Positions 11,136 to 23,100 of a stretch of DNA of 64,000 nt are shown here, in pieces. Source of the stretch: Bemisia tabaci (taxonomy: Eukaryota; Arthropoda; Insecta; Hemiptera; Aleyrodidae). The translations under genes were made by a program, and so were the position numbers. Under the pieces are notes generated by a model. The model searched no databases. It worked only from the letters and a program-made list of their open reading frames with translations, and was not told where the DNA came from. The stretch is from NCBI RefSeq assembly GCF_918797505.1, contig NC_092795.1, positions 27,081,131 through 27,145,130 of the forward strand. The letters run 5' to 3'. The first letter of the stretch is position 1. Each line of letters starts with the position of its first letter.

Positions 11136-14100
11136 GTAATACATCTTTCACTACATAGAGAAAAAAAAGGAGGTGTTTGCATTTCGGGCATCTTGGAATT
11201 TTTCATAGAGTATCTATAGCTTTGATGACGTCATTGGGTACAGCGACGTTTTTATCCTGTCGATTTTCTTGGAAATGGTGTAATTTAAGGGAAAAAGTCA
11301 TTCTATAAAAAGTGCTTGAAATTAAATAAAGAGTTGATTTAAGTAAAAAAATCGGACATTATGGTCCGTTTTTACAGCGTCAACATAACCCTCAACGAGC
11401 GTCTTGTTTACATTGATGACGTAGGTGGGTACAAATCCTCAAGATGCAAACACCTCCTTTTTTTTCTCTATGCTTTCACTACTCTCATTTGGATTAGAGT
11501 CCCTTTATACTGAGAGTCAAGACAATGTGAATCCATTTCTGATTGGTTCCCGTATTTTAGGCCTCCACAGTGTCTTAAACGGGAATAAAGATTACAGTTT
11601 CTCCGATTGCAAAGATTATAATCTGGAATGGACCGGGGAATTACGGGTTCGGCAAGGAAACGGAATGAGGGAAGGAACGAAGAAAGGAATTCGAGAATGG
11701 GCCGATCAAAGATTACGAAAAACGTTCAATTTCTGTAATCTTTATTCCCGTTTGTGACTCCATGAGGGGTGTTGTCTTGACTCTCAGTAGAAAGGGACTC
11801 TAATTTGGATTACATTTTGCAATAAGGAACCACTATCCCTGGCTCTCCCATAAAAGCACATATCTGCATAAGGAAACCAATGGCATGTATGTTGTTTCTA
11901 AAATGGGCCAGAAATAGTGGTTCCTTCTCGCAAAATGTAATCGATTTCTCTCTCGGATAGGGCGCCCTCCCTTTCATGGGCAGAATGGAGATTTTGCATG
12001 CAAAGTTTTTATTGCTTCATCCGAAAGTGCTTAGAGGTGATTTCACAGTATTTTTTATAATTTTTTTCTGATATGGGAAATGGTATAAAAATAGATTTAA
12101 AAGTGAGAAAATGCACCGCCCAGTGACGTCATCCGGCGGCATTTCCCATTTTAACACATTTATTTTAACTGATTAGATATTTTTGTCATATCTTCTCCAA
12201 GAATTGTCCAATTCATTAACCAAAGGTATCCTCGTGTTCAGATCACTCAGTAGTTTCCACTTAAACACGAAATTCATCAAATTTCAGACACCTGCAAATT
12301 CTCTATTAAAGTTGACTTCTGGGGGCCGAAAGTCAACTTGGCATCTCTTCAGAATTAAGAGGGGGTTGGCTAAGTGAGTGGGTGAAATATTCTTCATCTC
12401 TGATATTGTAATTTGATCAATTTTTCGGCGAGAACAGCTCATAATGTATTGCTCGTGAGACAAAGTAGTAATTAAAAATTTTCCTGGATAGGTCCCCTAG
12501 GATCTCCTCAGAGAAACTTCCCTAAACGCTCCTTTACAGTTGGGAGAGATCTTTCCTGGTGAGGTGTTATAAGTGCCCCCCCCCCCTCCCGGATAAAATG
12601 CCCCTCTGGCCCCCACCAAATGTTCCCCGTAGTGCCTTCAAGAACTGGATTCACCCACGTTAAATATTTTTTCATTCCATTATCATCCCCTATTATGCGT
12701 TTTTTTTTTTTTCGTATTTTAATGTCCCATATTTTTAACTTCTCTATTATGTTACAGATGTTCTAAATGGAAGCGTTGGTATCCTGAACAACTACAACCT
12801 GTGCCACATCAAGTCCATCAACTGGGATGAGATCATCACAGGTCCAAATGCCCGCTACACGTATATCTACAATTTCACGAATCCTGAACGTGAGTGTCCC
12901 CCGTGCGACAAGTCCTGTCCAGCTGGCTGCTGGGGTGAAGGCCCACAAAACTGTCAGAAATTCTCAAAAACCAACTGCAGCCCTCAGTGCTATCAGGGGC
13001 GCTGCTTTGGTCCCAACCCTCGAGACTGCTGCCATCTTTTCTGCGCTGGAGGCTGCACCGGACCTAAACAAAACGATTGCTTGGTGAGTTCCAATGTCCT
13101 TTCTTCTATCATCAACTGTTCAATTGGACTGCATTTTTCAATTTGGAACTACAAATTCTGGCTCTCCTGGAAAAACACTTATGTGCATAGGGAAACTAAT
13201 GGCACATACGTTGTTTTTAAACCGGGCTAGAATTTATAGTTCCAAATTGCAAAATGTAGTCCAATTGTTCTGCTGTAAAATTTCAAATTATATATCATTT
13301 CAGTACCCATGCTCGCTAACTCTTGCCGTTATGTTAATCATGATAAGGATCTTGATTCCATCGCACTTTTATCTAATTTACATGAAGTTGCTATTTCAAA
13401 TTAAGAATTGCACAAAATAGAAATTGAAGGAAACGAAAGATGTCTCTGTGTAGGTAGTTTTTCTGGCTCATCCCCTGTCAATCACGCTGGGTGTACTTGA
13501 AAACAATGTGTTTATATATGTGTGTATAACAAGCTTAATAAAAGCTCCAGCCATAGTCAGTGACCGTAAACTCATCACTCCTTTATTACTTTTTGACTAA
13601 AAATTATATCAAGGGATCCTACAAAAATAGCATTTTTTTTCAAGTAAGAGGGAAGATCTATGGAAATTCGAAATTCGGCCTGCCAAAAACAATTTTTGTA
13701 CATCCTTCCTTTGCTGAGTTTTGTCCAGTTTTCATTTTTTTTTTATTTTACTCTCAGTTGGTGTATCTACATTTGCACCAACTTAAATACATTTCATTAA
13801 ATCAGCCATGCGCTAATCATTTAATTTAAAAAAAAAATTTCTGAAAGTTTAAACACAGGTTTTAGCAGCTCAAAGCTCTACTCGCTCGTATTTCCTGGTC
13901 CTCTGATCAATGAAAACTAACTCATTCATTTTTCCAGGCTTGCCGCAACTTCTACGATGATGGTGAATGTGTCCAAGAATGTCCTGCGATGCAAAAGTAC
14001 AATTCGATAACGTATTCATGGGAGACTAATCCGCATGGGAAGTATGCGTACGGGGCAACTTGTGTGAAACAGTGTCCCGAACATTTACTCCGAGATAATG

Positions 14101-17100
14101 GCGCCTGTGTCCGGATCTGTCCCCCAATGAAAAGAGTAAGTTCCCTCTATGAAAATCTTTTAAAGCATAGCTTTTAACTATGTAAAAGTACCTAAGGTTA
14201 CCAAGATTTTGGACTAAATAAAATAAAATTTAGTAAATTACCCAGATTAAATTTCACCAGAATAAAGAGTTAATAAAACAGCCATTCTCTCATTACTATC
14301 AAGTAAATGTGACTGCTCTTGACAGAAAGGACCTTAGTCATAGAGGAAAATTTTTAGTAGAAGAATTTGTGTGAAGCTCAATTGAAAAATCAGATTTGAA
14401 TTTTGAACAGAAAACTATTCATAGTGTCCCACAGAGTACTAAGTTGGAAGTCATCTTCCAATCGATTGTTATGATATTAGAGGCCCTAAAATTTCATCAC
14501 AATTTGGCAGCTTTGTACCGTGCAAGCGATGAATTAGCAGAATTTAAATCATATTACTTCGAAACTGCGTTTCTGTATTGCAAACCTGTATCAGCCATAA
14601 ATGCAGTTTGGTTCAACATTTTCGGGGGTTTATCGTCCCCAAATGTTCCTAGAATTCTTGTCAGTGCTTCAGTAGCAATAACTTAATTCTGAGTCGGTGC
14701 AAATTGTATCTTTTTCCTGTGGATTGTTGCAAATCTACGAACAAAGGCACCATCATATGTAGGTACTGTACGATATCAGAAAAAAAATGTATCAAATAGA
14801 TTAGTCATTGTAATATTCTCATGAAAGAGGATTCCCTCTTGAGAATACTTGTATGAATTTGGGCACTTTCATAAAGTGTCAAAGTGTCTCTTATTCTTAT
14901 CCTAGAGGTAATTTTAGTCAGGAGAGGTATATCTACCTAGAATTAGAATTTTATGTCACATAACTTATGAATCAAAACTGTTGAGCTGGTTTTGGGTAAT
15001 TATATAATCTTTTTTTGAACATTAGTTCACCATTTGAACAAATATCGCTTGAATAGCTATTCATTTTGACAAAAATGAAAACAGACATATTTCGCAAAAT
15101 ATGTCTGTTTTAGTGAATATGAGTTTCTTCAAAAGGTATGGCCGCAGCTGCAGTAACCTCTGTCAGAAATGAATTATTTTTTCTCTTCTCTCATGGTATT
15201 ATTGAAAATAACTCAATTAGACATTAAATTAATTTTTAATCCTTTTTCAGGCTGTAAATGGAGAATGTGTTCCATGTGAAGGTCCATGTCCAAAAACCTG
15301 TGAAGGTGTTCCTGTTGTGCATGCAGGGAATATCGACTCATTCCAAGATTGCACCATTATTGAAGGTTCCATTTCGATTCTAGAGCAGTCTTTCAAAGGG
15401 TTCCAGCAAGTGTACTCAAACTTCAGTTTTGGTGATAGGTATCCAGAAATGCACCCTGACAAGCTAGAAGTATTCAGCACACTCAAAGAAGTCACCGGTT
15501 TCATTAATATTCAAGGCTCTAATCCAAATTTCACCAATTTATCATATTTCAGGTAAATTTTTTGTGTGTCAACTAATTTTTCAATTTTAGTAGGAGAGTT
15601 TGAAGTAAAAATTTTATTTTATTTTATTTTATTTCATTTCATTTATGTGGCACACAACCCTCAATAAGGTTAAGTGCACATTAGTAGGTCCAAATGACAG
15701 CGACTATGCAATTTCGTGCCGAAAAAATTTTTTTACCCGGGTTTTTAGAGTTCTTTCAATTGTTAATCAAATGGGTCCATTTTTTTTAGGTGTTGCTCTA
15801 GAACGCAGGAAAAAATATTAAGTAAACAAATGTTGGCCTAGAATGTTTTAAGCTATATTTTAGCGTAAGATCTGATTTTCTCTAACATTTTATTTTGTTT
15901 TTTGTGTGCAGGAATCTGGAGGTAATAGGAGGTCGAATGTTGACAGAGTTATTCTCTTCACTCTACGTTGTCAAAACATCGCTGAGATCTCTAGGCCTAC
16001 GTTCACTGAAGAAAATCAACACAGGAAGAGTTACTATTTTGGAGAACGCTGAGTTATGTTTTGGAGAGGGCATTGATTGGTATAAATTCAAGCAAAAGGA
16101 GGAACACCCTCCCATGATGGAGAACAATAAAGCCAAAGAAAAGTGTGGTAAGAATCTTGTGTTTGTTTTGCCTTAGACTTCAGCACAACTCAGGAGGAGG
16201 ACACAATAGATAGACCTTTCTCTAAACCTGAAAAAGAAACGAATATAGATCAAAGTTGTCAAGATAAAAAGCTGATAACGTTCATCTTAAATATTCAAAA
16301 ATTTGGTTTTAAATAATCATTCTTTTCTTTGGCAGTTTGCAGGATACCTGCCTGTCATTTTTGGTCTTTTGAAGCACATATAAAGATTCTGCAATCTGCT
16401 TAATCTGTGGTTAGCTGGTTTTAATCAGTTATTACCATGACACTATGGAGCGTTTATTATCACTAAAAAATTTGCCTTTTCTATCTTTCAGTACAAGATG
16501 GTTTAGTCTGTGATGCGCAATGCTCAAAAGATGGATGCTGGGGGCCAGGCCCAGACCAATGTCTAGCGTGTGCAAACTATCGTCTTGAAAATAACACCTG
16601 CATTCAAGATTGCTCAGTGCTGTCCAAGTAAGTTTTCTTTCTCTTCCCTATCAGTGATTCGTTGTCAGAAAGTTAATGTATGTAAGAATGTCTGCATTCA
16701 TTCAGGACTTTTTTTTGCTGTCTTAAACCAAACTTACCAAAACTTTGTCTTTACTTTGTCTCTTATACTTCATCATCAAAGCAAAGAAGAAATTTAGAAT
16801 AGTTTTATTATAAAAAAAAAGGAATGTATGACACTGCAGGAAATAGTGAACCTTCAAAATTGCAAATTGAGATACATGTTTTTGTAGTTTCATCATCACT
16901 ATAAACCATCAAAGTTTGGTCACGCTATAGAATTAACTATATTAATTTGACTCAATTTAATTTAAAGAAGTGATGGCGGTAATATTTTTACAATCATATT
17001 TTTTTCTTCTTAGCCTCAAAAAGTTTAAGTTGAAATTACTCTATATGAATTTTACTGTTATTGGAGCTTTTTTTGCTTCTATTGCACTGTAATTTACATT

Positions 17101-20100
17101 TTAACAGCATTTTCACTAAATTTTTTTTGCAGTTTGTTCGAATATGACTCCAAGCTGTGCAAAGAATGTCATCCAGAATGTGAATCAACCTGTCATGGTC
17201 CTGGAGCTGGTAATTGTACGCGGTGCAAGAACGTAAAAGACGGGCCATTCTGTGTCCCAGCATGTCCGAGCAGCAAGTACAGTCGTGACGGCGAATGTCT
17301 TCCGTGCCACCCGAACTGCATGGACAGTTGCACTGGCCCAGAGAATAATATTGGTCCCAACGGATGCCGTTCCTGTGAAAAAGCCATCACAAATGCAGAT
17401 GTTGTTGTGGTAATTTTCTTTCTCAAATAAATATGATTATTTTTCAAGAATTTCCACTAAATAATCAAATCTACATACATTTCCAGAACATTCTACATAC
17501 ATTCTAATTCGATCTCTCTCTACAGTGGTTTTTATAATTATTTTGCTTAATGGATATCCCATAGTTAAAATTTCAACAGTTTCGATTTGTGTGTTTAATG
17601 AACTATCAAAAAGATTGCAAATGGACCAAGTTCAGCAGGAAGGAACCAAGCCACATCATCTCTTGCCTTTAATTTTTTACATGAAAACGGTTGTGCGGAT
17701 TTTTGTGCAAATTTCAGTGAATTTTCTGCATAGTACAATGAAAATTCCCAAAAATTTCCAAAGGAATCCGCACAAACGTTCTCTTGCAAAAAATTAAATT
17801 GCCCAGTTAAATTTTGCAATTACTGATGTGGCTCGGTTCCTCTCTGCCAAACGCAGTCCAAATATTGTCTAGTACTTTTTTGTAACTCAACTCTCAGCCT
17901 CTAATTTTGAAAATTGATCCAAACCACATTCCTCCTGTTTCACCAGGATCTAAATGCCATAAATTTTTTCCTTCTCTAGGAGCGTTGTTTGCAAAAGAAC
18001 GAATCTTGCCCTGATGGCTATTACTATGAGTGGGTAGTTGGGCAAGAGCAGGGTCCCTTGAAGCCTCTCGCAGGGAAAGCAATTTGCCGAAAATGTCACC
18101 CTCGCTGCAAGAAGTGCATCGGATATGGTTTCCATGTCGAAGTCTGTCAAGAATGTGTCAACTACAAACGAGGTGAGGTCTGTGAAGATGAATGTCCTCC
18201 AGACCACTATGCTGATGACAAAACGCATGTATGTAACGAATGCTACAAAGAGTGCACTGGCTGTTACGGACCAGGGCCGAGTAATTGTTTCAACTGCCGC
18301 AGCTTGAAAATTTTCAAGGTAAGTCATCAGAGTAGATAATTGACAGTCAAAAATCAAGTATAGACACTAGAAAAAAACTATAATGAATGGAAACAAGTTT
18401 CCCTATTAAATTTTAGATTCTTAATGGTGAAAATTGTAAGCAAATTACTGTGTAATTGAGATTGTTTCTGAAGAAATTTTAAATGAAAGCATCAGAGAGA
18501 GCTATTGGCAATTTTTTACGTTCATCAAAAGCCACTCAAAAATTGTATTTTAAACACCTTTGATGCATGGTGACAGAGCCTCTAGTTAAACTTGATGCCT
18601 AGAAATTTTTCGAAATGTAACAGAGTTTTTAAAATAGCAAAACTATGGTTTCCTCTGCAAGAAATCGACAAAAGTCTGCCTTTGAGTGGCTGTGAGCGGC
18701 ACCAACTTTGCAACAAAATATGGAACTTTCCTTACCAAGAAATTTAGTGTAAGCTTTTCTTCTCCAATTTGGTTGAACTAAAAAATTGCAACTAAGATTC
18801 GCAACCCCTGGTTCTTCTCATTTATAGGACGGACGGCATCCTGACTCAAACGCAACAGCATTTAATTGTACATCTCACTGTCCATCAGATATTCCGCACA
18901 AGATTTTCCCAGAAGACAATGTGAGTGGACCATACTGCTCCATTGAACCAAATGTTTTGAAACAAAAGTAAGTATATGCTTCTTTAACTATGCTTGTTGA
19001 TCATTTAGCAGCCACAATATATCTGCAACCAATTTTCAATGTCCATCTGTGCCTTTATGAATTTTTTTATGACCGTAAGTCGAAGAGTGCTCTAATTCAA
19101 GTAGATTATCAGACAACTTGCAGGTTTTTGAGTTTTTTTGTTCGCTGATCAGGCCTCATGGGCGATTTTCTCTTGGAAATTTTTGTTCTGCTGTAACTAC
19201 TTTTTACAGTTAGCTCTAAGACTTGTGTGAAAGAATTCAAAGAACATTGACACACTGCAAGATACCTACCCCAAAATTGTAAATTAAGCTTTTCATGCAT
19301 CTAAAGAGAATTTGTGTCCATTGTGTTGTTGCTGTCAAGTCAGTCATAGGTTTGTCCATTTTCTCATGCTCAAATGCTTCTCTTTTCAGGGAGAATCCAC
19401 CGATAACAGGATCCACTGCTATCTTCACCATCGTTTTACTTGGGAGCTGTTGCATCATAGCCGCATTCATTTATGGCGTTATGAACTGTCGTAAAAACGC
19501 AAAGAACGTAGAAGAAGCAGTCAAAATGACAATGGTGATGAGCGGAATAGAGGACAATGAACCTCTAAGGCCGTCTAATGTCAAGCCTAATTTGGCAAAA
19601 TTGAGAATTATCAAAGAGGCTGAAATGAGAAAAGGCGGAATTTTGGGTTATGGTGCTTTTGGAACTGTGTATAAGGTAAAAATTCCCTCTTAATCTCTTT
19701 CTGACAAATCTTGAAAGTGGATGTTTTCTCCTCTCATTCACATGTTTTCAAAAACATGTTTAAAAAATGTTGATTTTAAAATTCTACTGACAACTTTGCG
19801 ATTAATACTCACAACGAACATTAAGAAGAGGGCATAACTATGCTATGCTCTCTCTGAGATTGGCCTTCTACAGTGAGAGAACTCTGTATAATGCAAAGTC
19901 ATGACCACATCACGGTATGATCGCATGATTACCACGTTGTGTCTGATATTATGCTTACCCTTTTGGATGAAAATTTCAATAAATTGCGTTTTTAAACCAA
20001 ATGCTCCAAATTGCTTTTTATCAAATAAAATATTGATACTTACTTTAGGTTTTAGGTAAACAGATATATAAGCTTCACAATCCTTGAAGTATTAGAAAGG

Positions 20101-23100
20101 AAGCGGCATCTTTTTGAACTTATCAATTCAACCTTACCATTTTGAACTTATCAATTCAACCTTACCAACCTTTGATTTGAAGTTCTGATGCAGTTATTAA
20201 AATTCAAACATTCCAAATAAGTGTTACAGATTTTTTGCCGAAAATTAATCTTGCACTTCTAAGTGTTTTATGTAGTGTTGTAATTAATATCCTAATGTCG
20301 TTTTTTTATTTGACAGGGTGTATGGGTACCTGCTGGTGAAAGTATGAAAATTCCAGTTGCAATCAAAGTCCTCCGTGACACTCCTGGTGTGAACACTAGC
20401 TCTGACTTTCTGGAAGAAGCATACATCATGGCCAGTGTTGAGCACCCGAACCTGCTGCAGCTGCTGGCTGTTTGTATGACATCGCAACTCATGCTTGTAA
20501 CGCAGCTCATGCCTCTTGGCTGTCTGCTGGACTACGTGCGGAACAACAGAGATAAAATTGGGTCGAAACCATTGCTGAATTGGTGCACGCAGATCGCACG
20601 AGGGATGGCGTACCTAGAAGAAAAACGCTTGGTGCATAGAGACTTGGCAGCGAGGAATGTTCTAGTCCAGACCCCAAATTGTGTTAAGATTACAGATTTT
20701 GGGCTGGCCAAATTGCTCGATATCAATGAAGATGAGTACAAAGCAGCCGGTGGAAAAATGCCCATCAAGTGGCTAGCGCTGGAATGCATCCAGCACAGGA
20801 TATTCACTCACAAAAGTGATGTTTGGGCTTTTGGTATGTATTTCTTTTTAAATGAATTATATTACCCAGAAATCTGGAGGACGCCTCCTATTTTAAGGAT
20901 CAATTTTCCGAATAGTTTTCTCCTCTGCATTTATTGTATTGTTGATCTAATTCTTTTTATAGAAACATTTCCGTCGAAAAACATTACACAATGTAGTTTA
21001 ACACAATGATAAGTTTTGCTTGAATTAGTTGCTTCTAACACTTGTTTACTGTATCACTCTTAAAGTGTACCTACAGATTTTGCAACAAATTTGCTGTAGG
21101 ATGTAGCAAAGCACCCTCAATGAATACAGAAGAAAAGATGACCAGTGCCTCATCAATAATTTGCATGGAAAAATTCTTAACTTACATCAACTGACTATAT
21201 TTCTTACTTTCCACTAACTTACTCCCTGTGATTGGTATGCAGGCGTGACTGTATGGGAGCTTCTGACCTATGGAGGTCGGCCGTATGAAAATGTCCCCGC
21301 ACGAGATGTTCCTGAATTACTAGAGAAAGGTGACCGGTTAAGTCAGCCACGCATTGCAACAATTGAAGTGTATTTGGTCATGATCAAGTGCTGGATGTTG
21401 GATGCTGAGAGCCGGCCATCATTCAAAGATCTGGCAGATGATTTTGCCAAGATGGCGCGAGACCCTGGCCGGTACCTTGTCATTCAAGGTGATAAACATC
21501 TGAGGCTACCCTCCTATTCTTCGCAGGTAAATTTCTGACACATTTTGGTGGCAATCTTGATTCTTTTGAACAGTTTAATTGGTGACATTCATTCTTCTCT
21601 CATTTCTGATTTTAGAGTGTGAGCAATTTTTACTACCTTCCTTTTTATTTTTATAATTATAATTTGCTACAAATGTGATATTTCCTCAGATAATAAGTGC
21701 AAAAATACCTGAGGTATCATGAGACCCAAGTTTCTCCCATCAAACATGTTGCGTGAAAAATTTATTTTGAAGTGAATGAGACTAACAAATTTCAAAATCA
21801 AAGTAATCCTTCACCTGAAGATGTCATCCATCTGATGTACTGAGACGTCATCTGCTTTTAATATATATTTTATCATTAAGTGAAAGAATTATTCATTGTA
21901 AATAATGCTTCATCAGTTCAACAACCCTAAGGAAACTTTACTTCATACTGAGTGTTTTATCCATCACTGAGTGTATTTATTTGGCTTTTTCAGGATGAGA
22001 AGGATGTTATTCATCCGACACAAACCGAAGTTGTTGATGGAGCAACTGATTCCGAGGAGTATCTCCAACCGAAAGGAACAAGAGTTGTGCCAGTGAGAGA
22101 TAACCCCACACCGCAAAACGTTGCAAACTGGGGAGAGCTTCGCAAATACTCTTCAGAACACCAGCCCTCTAGATATTGTACAGACCCTCTTGGTAAAGGA
22201 GGTAAGTTTTCATAGTCTTCCAACCAGATATATTTTTAAATGGGAATTTTTATCAGCAAGCCAATGGCAACTATTGAAACTATGTTGGCACAGAACATGA
22301 CACAGCCCTATCTTATCATGCAATATGTCTCATTTCGATGTCTGTCGTGCTGTCATAAAATTTCAATATCCGGCCCGCAAAAGGACTCAAAATAAAAGGC
22401 TCTTATTTTGTGAACCCAACCACTGTGAGGAGTTCATTCAGTGAAGTTTCCGTAGAACTGTATCTATCCTAAACGATGTCCTCAATATGTTTGATTGATT
22501 GATCAAGTCTAGGGTCACCACTATTTTCTTACTGCTAGATTTAGTCTTTCTTTATTGCACAAGGTTTTTGTTAGAACTGCCTCTTTGGAGGCTTCATAGG
22601 AATTTTTCTCAGCTTTTGATAAAAGTACTCCAGTAGTTGAAAAAATGGCTGCCAAACAAGCTGCTGTTGCTCAGGGGACATTGGTTTGCCACTTTGGTCT
22701 TGTAGTTCCAGTGTTGAAGGCATTCTTGTGGAGGGCGCTCTCAGTGTCTCCCTCATTCTGTCAATCTTGGTTTAAAAAATTGTCTATGTTAGTTCCTCAT
22801 CCGCTGTTAAGTGCAATTGGTTGAGGATGTTTTATTCGTTTGTTCAAGCCAAAAGAAAACATCTCTGAAATTTTCAAGTTTTCAGTAGTCATCCATTGTC
22901 GGATTACAATTTGACATACACACCAATAAGTCTTTGAATTTTTTGACCCTCAGCCTCTTACCTTTTAGGTATTTGTTAGTTTTACCAAGAGCTTCTCAAA
23001 TTTAACACATATTTTTCTTTTCTCTTCTGCAGAGAGCGATACCAGTGATGACCTCATGTCAGTCAAGCGTGAGGCGCAAGTAGGTGACTTAAAATTAGAA

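Larger units (their letters stand above)
11136..12757 (+). other. Egfr intron packed with three MITEs
   Basis: This 1.6 kb intron holds the 11154-11472 Mutator-like element, the 11493-11806 element and a copy of the TGGACTGCATTTTGCAAT family, almost end to end. The rest is AT-rich with a C run near 12580. Confidence 0.8.

Noticed and set aside
11425..11757. Open frame between Egfr exons
   Set aside because: It spans two delimited MITEs and their inverted ends, so it is non-coding.
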